Shown here: piece by piece, positions 29,510-35,197 of the stretch
Layout of the letters: the number at the start of each line of letters is the position of its first letter
Position numbering within the stretch: the first letter of the stretch is position 1
IMG/VR virus record: IMGVR_UViG_3300050821_007874
Span: 1-35,197 of that record
Source: a virus
DNA length: 35,197 nt
Reading direction: 5' to 3' (one strand)
Made by a program: the position numbers and the translations under genes
The notes under the pieces: generated by a model
Told to the model about the DNA's origin: nothing
Database searches by the model: none
Seen by the model: the letters and a program-made list of their open reading frames with translations, nothing else

Positions 29510-29942
29510 AACTTATTCTCCTTGCTAGCTTCATGAATTGATCCCAGCGGAACATCCGTGGGCATCCGTTTTCCGTCCGTGTTCCGCGTTCCCACATCAC
29601 GATCTTTTGCGGACCCCAAAAATCGACCAGACTGTCACAGAGTTGCCCGGTGGTGATCGGGTCACCGGAAACCAGCAGCTCGATCATGCAAAACTCGCCG
29701 CAAGGATCGTGAGCGTTTGGGTCTGTAAATTGTTCAATCTTACGGAACAACCGTATCAGGCAGACACCCAACGGCTCTTCGGCGTCGGTGATCACCCATG
29801 ACATTGTGCCCCGGTTCCAGTACCAACTCATCCAGTCGCAGAGATCATCGAAGCGCATCACTGCTAGCGGAGGATGAGTGCGCAAGAGCGGTTTCAGCGT
29901 GTTGATGATCTTCAGGAAATTAGGATGATGCTGATCTTTCAT
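29487..29942 (-). CDS. Hypothetical 151-aa protein, possibly GNAT-like
   Basis: A compact folded protein unlike its low-complexity neighbours. Strand/helix order (PPLAVMRFDDLCDWMSWYWN, MSWVITDAEEPLGVCLIRLFRK, GEFCMIELLVSGDP, TGQLCDSLVDFWGPQKIVMWERG) recalls the small GNAT-type proteins found among podovirus internal virion genes, but the acetyl-CoA loop (Q/RxxGxG/A) is not visible, so this is a weak suggestion. Its start overlaps the upstream gene by ATGA. Confidence 0.55.
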   Translation of the reverse strand: MKDQHHPNFLKIINTLKPLLRTHPPLAVMRFDDLCDWMSWYWNRGTMSWVITDAEEPLGVCLIRLFRKIEQFTDPNAHDPCGEFCMIELLVSGDPITTGQLCDSLVDFWGPQKIVMWERGTRTENGCPRMFRWDQFMKLARRISYGIIQNA

Positions 29943-31495
29943 CGGACAGTCAGTGGTTCAGCCTCGAAAGCCGTCAATTTCAGCTGGTACAAACTCCAGT
30001 TGCCGGTGCCTTCCAGCTGGAGTTGGATTTCAGAGCAGATACCCACGTTCGAGAGCGACATCGGCAGGTTGTAATAGCCTTGCTCGACCAGATTGAAGGT
30101 GAATCCGGGGATTGGCAGGGATAATCCTTGCTGTCCGGTTGGGGTGTTTACCTTACGCAGCTTGATCGTCCGATCTGATATCACAGTGACATCAACCGGA
30201 TCGTTGGACTCGAGGAACTGGATCTTGGCCGTGTGCGGCTGGATCTGGTTGTTTGATTCCGAAAAAGTGAACGACCGGGAACGCAGACTGCTCTTGATCG
30301 GTAACCGGGTGACGCTATCTGTTTTCAGATCCCAGTACTGCCGGTCGGTCGGATAAGTCTGTTCGGAAATGAATCCGTCAATCGTGCCGTAGAGGAGCAG
30401 GGTTTCGGCCACGTTGGTCCGGTCGCGGGCCGAATCGCGAAAGCCATAGCCCACGCCGTCACCGTCGAAATCGAAGGTCCAGACACCTTGCCAAGCGTTC
30501 AGCGTGACGCTATAAGCGAAAATAGCGTTGTTGAACGTCGAGTCATCAATCGGGACCGATAAAATGTAGAGATCCTTCCAGTACGTTGCCCGCGCCTGAT
30601 CGGCTTGCGCCCAGTTGATACGATCAATGTACCGTTTGATCGGTTGACTGATCGGTTGCCAGACTCCCATTTGATCGGAGGTCGGCACTTGAGAAAGCGC
30701 ATAGACACCCCTTCCCGTCTCCGAGAGGAAAAACACGTCGACACCGCATTGGACGATGGTCCCGTGAGAACAGCACCCCACCGTGGCGCTGGCACGGTTA
30801 ATCTCCCAATTGACCACATCGAGGTTAGGGCCGGTTTCGATAATCCATGTTGAGCCATTTCTGAATACTGCCAGTGTTTGCCGTTGCCAGATCACCATCC
30901 CGGTGATTTCGTCGGAGGCTACCGGATCCAGCGTGACGCTCTGGAGCACCGGGTTCCACACCTCAGGCGAGAGGATGTTGGAAACATAAAGGTTATTGGC
31001 CATCGCCACGATCAGCCGGGCAAACGCCCATGTCGGATATTTGCAGATGGTGGCAAACGGCGCCGGAGTGGTCACGGCGGCGAAAGTGTTGCTAGCAGGG
31101 GTGTATTTGTAGAGTGGCCCGCCGCGCGAGAAATAGAGCACCTGATCGCAAAGCGCCGAATAGATCTGGTCGCCATGCGCCCATGCCGGTCCGCCGGTCA
31201 CCGCGTTATTGGCTACTGCCCGGCTGTCGTAGAGGAACCAGCTGCTGGCATCGTTCCAGAGGAATTTGCCGGTCCCGACATGGTGAATACTGTCGAAAGA
31301 GACAGGTGTTTTAATCCTCTGCCTGAGGCCCGGCCTTGGCCGATTGACACTATCAGGTTCAGCCAGCCGGTTCATGGCATCTTCAGCTAACGTCTGGTCG
31401 ATGGTGCTGGGCGGCTGGGCGTTGTTCACCCCGGCAATCGGCACGCTGCCGTCTGCTAGCACCTGATCGTCCAACTGGGCATTATATTCCGGCAT
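29939..31495 (-). CDS. Tail stabilisation/tubular protein, P22 gp10-like
   Basis: Probable tail component that closes the portal channel, similar in plan to P22 gp10 or tail-tubular B proteins. The N-terminal 60 residues have the arm pattern TLAEDAMNRLAEPDSVNRPRPGLRQRIK. The remainder is beta-rich with repeating blades (GTGKFLWNDASSWFLYDS, GDQIYSALCDQVLYFSRGGPLYKY, TGMVIWQRQTLAVFRNGSTWIIETG, CGVDVFFLSETGRGVYALSQ), as in a beta-propeller. 518 aa. It is 3 bases downstream of the 333-aa adaptor gene. Confidence 0.65.
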   Translation of the reverse strand: MPEYNAQLDDQVLADGSVPIAGVNNAQPPSTIDQTLAEDAMNRLAEPDSVNRPRPGLRQRIKTPVSFDSIHHVGTGKFLWNDASSWFLYDSRAVANNAVTGGPAWAHGDQIYSALCDQVLYFSRGGPLYKYTPASNTFAAVTTPAPFATICKYPTWAFARLIVAMANNLYVSNILSPEVWNPVLQSVTLDPVASDEITGMVIWQRQTLAVFRNGSTWIIETGPNLDVVNWEINRASATVGCCSHGTIVQCGVDVFFLSETGRGVYALSQVPTSDQMGVWQPISQPIKRYIDRINWAQADQARATYWKDLYILSVPIDDSTFNNAIFAYSVTLNAWQGVWTFDFDGDGVGYGFRDSARDRTNVAETLLLYGTIDGFISEQTYPTDRQYWDLKTDSVTRLPIKSSLRSRSFTFSESNNQIQPHTAKIQFLESNDPVDVTVISDRTIKLRKVNTPTGQQGLSLPIPGFTFNLVEQGYYNLPMSLSNVGICSEIQLQLEGTGNWSLYQLKLTAFEAEPLTVR

Positions 31496-31498
31496 CGT

Positions 31499-32500
31499 TT
31501 AACTCCACGGATACGAACTGGTCACACGGGTGTAATCGCCTTCGTTCAGGTAATCGCCGGTATCGTACAAGGTCGGAACCACCTGCTGCCGCATCTCGGA
31601 CTGGTTCTTTTCGATGTTCACCGCCGCTTGGATATGGGCGATCCCTTTCTGTTCCGAGTTGTCGGCCTTGGCCAGTTGTCGGCTCTTTTTGTAGAGTGCT
31701 GCTAGCGTGAACTCGATTAAGGCATCCGTGACATGCGACACGCGCGGGACCGAATAATCGCTGTCCAGCGGGTCTGGCTTGAGCTTGACCTGTATCCGGT
31801 AAAAGATCTGCTGGCTTGCCGGAGGTGCCGGATAAAGGACCAGATGGGTGTAAACCGCCGCGCTCATGCTAGCGGGGATAACGGACGGCGCCGAAGCACC
31901 CGGAAACTGGGGTAGAACCGTCAACGGCTGGGTTGTACCGCCTTTGGAGAGCACGTTGATCTGGGCGAACGAATTGACAGTGGTGACGATGGCCGGATTG
32001 GTGGTGGTATCCGGGTTGATCGCCGCCTGCATCTTGTACGTCTCCTGCACCGTGTTGCCGTTGGCATCGAGTCCGGAGATGAAAAGGATGAAGAGTACCG
32101 GGTCGTAGGTGGTAAAAGTCAGTTTCCCCGGATTAAGGTGCGGCCACGCCAGATTCTCGGCCCGGTAATAGAACGGCTGGCGACCGGCCACGCTGGCAGC
32201 GTTTCCTCCAAACCGCTCGATCCAATCGCGTTCCCGATAAGCTAACCGGCTGTAGTTCACGCCGTCCGTGGAAAGCGAAAGAAAGATCACCTCTTCGGCA
32301 TCCAGAGGCAGGAAGATCCGGCCATTGCCGTCCGGATCCAGCGGATACCCGTCAAGGAGCCTCATGCTTTCCCGCCAAGCATGGGAATCGTACATCGTCT
32401 GGTACTTGAGACGGACCGCTTTCTTGGCGAAATCCATCGTCTCAGGACTGATATCGCCAACGGTCTGGCAGGCGAACGTTGCTAGCTCAAGTACAGTCAA
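31499..32500 (-). CDS. Head-to-tail adaptor, P22 gp4/tail-tubular A-like
   Basis: Probable ring protein between portal and tail. The N-terminus (LELATFACQTVGDISPETMDFAKKAVRLKYQTMYDSHAWRESMRLL) has the short helix pattern of tail-adaptor proteins, followed by beta segments (RIFLPLDAEEVIFLSLSTDG) and a C-terminal helix (VTDALIEFTLAALYKKSRQLAKAD). The start is TTG 32500 with GGAGG ten bases upstream; the ATG at 32508 gives a three-codon frame only. The homing endonuclease gene lies directly upstream on the other strand. Confidence 0.65.
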   Translation of the reverse strand: MTVLELATFACQTVGDISPETMDFAKKAVRLKYQTMYDSHAWRESMRLLDGYPLDPDGNGRIFLPLDAEEVIFLSLSTDGVNYSRLAYRERDWIERFGGNAASVAGRQPFYYRAENLAWPHLNPGKLTFTTYDPVLFILFISGLDANGNTVQETYKMQAAINPDTTTNPAIVTTVNSFAQINVLSKGGTTQPLTVLPQFPGASAPSVIPASMSAAVYTHLVLYPAPPASQQIFYRIQVKLKPDPLDSDYSVPRVSHVTDALIEFTLAALYKKSRQLAKADNSEQKGIAHIQAAVNIEKNQSEMRQQVVPTLYDTGDYLNEGDYTRVTSSYPWS

Positions 32501-32535
32501 GTTGTCATACCTCCAAATCTGGCTAATTTTTCCAG

Positions 32536-32943
32536 ATGCTGCCAGAGCGCATTCTGAAAAGGATAATTTACGTAGACGATTGCTGGATATGGACCGGCTG
32601 TATCATCGACGGGTACGGAAGAGTGTCGTGGGAAGGGGTGAACCGCCAACTTCACCGGGTGCTTTATGAACTCTTCAAAGGCGTGACGAACAGAGAGCTG
32701 CATCACACATGCCTGCGTCGGGCCTGCTGTAACCCGGATCACCTTGAGCCAATCCTTAGCAAGAAAGAGCACAAAGCTCTTCATCCACAGACTCGACCAA
32801 CCCATTGCAAGAACGGCCATCCATTCACCAAGATGGTGTTCAACACTACTCATCCAAATGGCCAGCAGGTTTGTCATACTTGTCAGTTAGATTTTTTGAA
32901 AGCGTATCGCAGGAAGAAAAAAGGTCAGACTTTAATGATTTGA
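32536..32943 (+). CDS. HNH homing endonuclease, opposite strand to the tail operon
   Basis: A free-standing HNH endonuclease of the phage homing type. Motifs in order: CWIWTGCIIDGYGRVSW near the N-terminus, ELHHTCLRRACCNPDHLEPIL as the HNH core (HH...C...CCNPDHL), then CKNGHPFT and VCHTCQLDFLKAYRRKKK as a zinc-binding tail. 135 aa, full length. It is the only rightward gene among the tail genes; its 3' end overlaps the end of the collar-fibre gene by 19 bases, tail to tail. This pattern fits insertion by homing. Confidence 0.85.
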   Translation: MLPERILKRIIYVDDCWIWTGCIIDGYGRVSWEGVNRQLHRVLYELFKGVTNRELHHTCLRRACCNPDHLEPILSKKEHKALHPQTRPTHCKNGHPFTKMVFNTTHPNGQQVCHTCQLDFLKAYRRKKKGQTLMI

Positions 32944-33788
32944 TACATTGAAATCCACGGAGGAAGAATCGAAAACGGCGTCCAGCTGCCGACCGCTTGC
33001 GTGGTGTTGATGTTGCTGTAGGCGTTGGAAACGCTGATCGACGCATACCCTACCGCCGTCGCGGCGTTTACGGGACGCACCGCCCAGTCGCCGCCGCCAG
33101 CCTGAATCTGGGGGCCGGGAATGTTGGTTGTTTGGTAGGTATGCTGGTGACCGTTATCGGATGCCGTGTGACCGTGAAGCTGATCAGTGATCGGGTGTGC
33201 GTGACCGGGTAAATTCGCAACCGACAATTGCACGGTGCTAGCACCTCCTTGAACTCCCAAATTAGAAATCCAACCGATAAATTTGCTCACGCAATTCGGG
33301 AGATTGAAGGTGGTTGAACCGTCGCCCGCCCCGTAATACCCGCCGATGGCGGCGAACAAATTGGAGTAAAGCGTTCGACTGACTGCGGTTCCGTCGCAAG
33401 CCAGCCATCCGGCAGGAATATTCGGACCGGCGTAAGGAACGACAATCCCCGGCGGCAAAATGCTGGATACCGGGTGACAATTATTGTCGCCTCCCACGAA
33501 ATCCGTGGCGTTGCCGGAAAGCTGCCGGAGCATTCCGTTCTTGGTGTTGTCTGCTAGCGGGAGAGCGGAACTGGTTGAATTAACGATGGTATCAAACCGG
33601 GCGCGGGCCAGCGTGTTGTCGGTTTTCAGGATCAACATCTGATCGGCTACGTTCAAGGTCGAGCTAGCAACCTTGTTGCCGATCACGTCGGGCTGGATCC
33701 GTCCACGGCCCATGATTCCGTTCATGTTGCTGGCAGCAATGTTCTGCTGTCCGTCCGTAAAGATTTCGTCCGTGATTAAATCGCTCAT
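32925..33788 (-). CDS. Tail fibre with phage tail-collar domain (287 aa)
   Basis: Probable receptor-binding or fibre protein. Residues 110-165 carry the phage tail collar pattern (PYAGPNIPAGWLACDGTAVSRTLYSNLFAAIGGYYGAGDGSTTFNLPN). The C-terminal part is Gly/His/Asn-rich (HAHPITDQLHGHTASDNGHQHTYQ). Residues 75-105 (ALPLADNTKNGMLRQLSGNATDFVGGDNNC) match a segment in the upstream fibre gene. I set the start at MSDLITDEIF, four bases after the upstream stop; earlier in-frame ATGs lie inside the upstream gene. Confidence 0.8.
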   Translation of the reverse strand: MSDLITDEIFTDGQQNIAASNMNGIMGRGRIQPDVIGNKVASSTLNVADQMLILKTDNTLARARFDTIVNSTSSALPLADNTKNGMLRQLSGNATDFVGGDNNCHPVSSILPPGIVVPYAGPNIPAGWLACDGTAVSRTLYSNLFAAIGGYYGAGDGSTTFNLPNCVSKFIGWISNLGVQGGASTVQLSVANLPGHAHPITDQLHGHTASDNGHQHTYQTTNIPGPQIQAGGGDWAVRPVNAATAVGYASISVSNAYSNINTTQAVGSWTPFSILPPWISMYQIIKV

Positions 33789-33792
33789 AAAT

Positions 33793-35082
33793 TTACCATC
33801 CAGTGTCTGCCTGCCAATGCCACATAGCGATCCAAGCTGTCGTAGGAGGCCCGGAAACAAGAAAGCCTCCGAAACCATTTGTTCCATTCCCCTGAACGCC
33901 AGTAATCGACAGATTGGTTGCTGATGAAGCATTGGCTACCGTATTGGGAATTGTTCCATAATTGCGCGGCGACCAACCGCTGACCGCAGTCGGGACTCTA
34001 GCCAGCGATTTGCGATATGGAGTCCAAAAATAGGGAGTCTGAAGTCCGGCTCCCACGCCGCAAATCACCGAACTCGCATCGGTAACTGTGCCGACAGGAG
34101 TCGCGTAATCATAAGACTTCTGAAAATACCGCTGACATTCGTCGAGGTTCTGGGCAAACGGTTTATCAATCAATTGCCCGCATGTCGGTCCCGGTTCATG
34201 CTGAACGAAAGCAAAACTGAATGTTGCCCCGGCATTTGCCAACCAGTTGGAAGCACCGGCTACGGTCAGGAAATTGCCGGTCTGCCATGTATTAGCAACT
34301 GGTGTTGTATACGTGGAGCCTGCCCCCAGACAGATTTGAAGATAATAACCTATTGTTCCGGCGCTAGTATTCCAAGTTACTCCTCCCGGCCACACCGGCA
34401 GATTCGGCAAGGTGATCAGAGTATAAATATTTCCACCGGGAACTGAGCAGGGCAGTACCAAAGATTTGACACTGGTGGAATCCGTCACGGCAACCGTGAA
34501 ATTCAAGGCGACAGAAGAAGACACCAGTAAGGAAATCGAGTGAGTATCACCAACCAATTCACGCAACATCGGACCTTCTACCGGCTGATAGATTTCAACT
34601 AATTCTCCTGCTGCCAGCGTTGCCTGCGCGGTGGTAACGTTAAGAGTCAGGATGGAATTGGTAATAAAGAAATTAGTTCCCGGCAACCTGACTGCACCGC
34701 CGTTAAAATCTTGTTTCTGAGCAGTGAAAGCTCCGGTTGCTGTAGTCTTATTTACACGCCAGCGATCACACTGGTAGTAATTCATTGCCCCTGATACCGA
34801 GAAATTGCCTGTCGCACCACTAACTCGTTGATCAACCTCAAAAGTCGGGTTGCCAATGGCGTTGTATCCACGCGATCTGATTAATTGGATCGCGCTTACG
34901 AGATCCTGACAATGATTGGTTCCATCGACGAAATCGGTGGTTTTGCCGCTGATCTGGCGCAATAAACCGTTCTGGGTGGTGTCTGCTAGCGGCACGGCGG
35001 TTCCGGCATCACCTTTCGGCCCCTGTTTACCGCCGGGGGTAATCAGTTTACCAACGCCTATGACTTGACCGGGAGTAGCCAT
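33793..35082 (-). CDS. Tail fibre/receptor-binding protein (429 aa)
   Basis: Probable tail fibre. The N-terminus has a short collagen-like GGKQGPKGDAG stretch, then the module VPLADTTQNGLLRQISGKTTDFVDGTNHC also seen in the downstream protein. The C-terminal two thirds is beta-rich and has the fibre pattern NPTFEVDQRVSG...YQCDRWRVNK and LDECQRYFQKSYDY near residue 315, which I recall from many tail-fibre receptor domains. I chose ATG 35082 (MATPGQVIG), just after the upstream stop. The last leftward virion gene visible before the collar fibre. Confidence 0.75.
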   Translation of the reverse strand: MATPGQVIGVGKLITPGGKQGPKGDAGTAVPLADTTQNGLLRQISGKTTDFVDGTNHCQDLVSAIQLIRSRGYNAIGNPTFEVDQRVSGATGNFSVSGAMNYYQCDRWRVNKTTATGAFTAQKQDFNGGAVRLPGTNFFITNSILTLNVTTAQATLAAGELVEIYQPVEGPMLRELVGDTHSISLLVSSSVALNFTVAVTDSTSVKSLVLPCSVPGGNIYTLITLPNLPVWPGGVTWNTSAGTIGYYLQICLGAGSTYTTPVANTWQTGNFLTVAGASNWLANAGATFSFAFVQHEPGPTCGQLIDKPFAQNLDECQRYFQKSYDYATPVGTVTDASSVICGVGAGLQTPYFWTPYRKSLARVPTAVSGWSPRNYGTIPNTVANASSATNLSITGVQGNGTNGFGGFLVSGPPTTAWIAMWHWQADTGW

Positions 35083-35083
35083 T

Positions 35084-35197
35084 TCAAGTTGTCTCGTAAA
35101 CCGCAAACCCGGTGTAGTTAATTGAATTAGTCCAGACAGGGTTACCGTTAGTACCTGCCGCGATCAACTGTCCAGTAGTGCTAGTAAGAACCAGAGA
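35084..35197 (-). CDS. C-terminal end of a virion protein, cut by window edge
   Basis: The last 37 codons of a leftward gene that begins outside the window; it stops at TGA 35084, one base before the tail-fibre start. The visible residues (SLVLTSTTGQLIAAG, PVWTNSINYTGFAVYETT) are beta-like and similar in style to fibre and tail proteins. No further assignment possible. Confidence 0.5.
   Translation of the reverse strand, partial: SLVLTSTTGQLIAAGTNGNPVWTNSINYTGFAVYETT

Noticed and set aside
32497-32877. Leftward 126-codon frame opposite the HNH gene
   Set aside because: It mirrors the HNH gene, which has clear catalytic and zinc motifs; only its last 25 codons lie outside and could be a remnant.
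1-35197. tRNA genes, CRISPR arrays, insertion sequences, attachment sites
   Set aside because: I saw no tRNA-like cloverleaf, no regularly spaced direct repeats with unique spacers, no transposase and no integrase. Short tRNAs could still be missed by eye.

Overview
The window is part of a double-stranded DNA bacteriophage genome. The evidence is a portal protein, small and large terminase subunits, a P22-like set of short-tail connector proteins, tail-fibre and collar proteins, glycine- and glutamine-rich ejection proteins, and a phage replication and recombination module. The tail genes look podovirus-like: two adaptor/stabiliser proteins and no tape measure or sheath. No host gene is visible, so the host is unknown. 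Shine-Dalgarno-type starts and ATGA overlaps indicate a bacterial host. No capsid, RNA polymerase or recognisable endolysin gene lies inside the window; the portal is cut by the left edge and a virion gene by the right edge, so the rest of the morphogenesis module lies outside.

Layout. (1) 1-5781, leftward: TerS, four small proteins (one a tiny membrane protein), TerL, three hypotheticals and the portal. (2) 5782-6161: a divergent control region. (3) 6162-11757, rightward: a MoxR-type AAA+ ATPase, a DUF7192/VWA-like partner and about ten small proteins, ending at a strong intrinsic terminator (11817-11849). Several cistrons here are separated by hairpins. (4) 20521-11791, leftward: a ribbon-helix-helix protein, RecT-like annealase, PD-(D/E)XK exonuclease, VRR-NUC nuclease, DUF669-like protein, DUF3820-like protein, primase, RepA/DnaB-like ATPase, ParB-like protein and small proteins. 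The gap between the ATPase and parB genes (14472-14729) carries GGTGCA iterons next to an AT-rich palindrome and is a candidate replication origin. (5) 35197-20619, leftward: tail fibre, collar-domain fibre, two tail connector proteins, ejection proteins and a 1294-aa protein with M15-peptidase-like and double-psi beta-barrel domains. An HNH endonuclease gene sits in this operon on the opposite strand.

The most striking signal is not a gene. The 6-bp palindrome GCTAGC occurs about 85 times by my count, against about 9 expected at uniform base composition, and its 8-bp form TGCTAGCA occurs about 28 times against less than one expected. CTAG is normally rare in bacterial and phage DNA. The sites occur in genes on both strands and between genes, form a dense cluster in the terS gene, lie at the tips of intergenic hairpins and supply stop codons for three genes. 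This resembles the cyanobacterial HIP1 phenomenon, with a different palindrome and in a phage. A second recurring signal is AAAGTGATT just upstream of several start codons.
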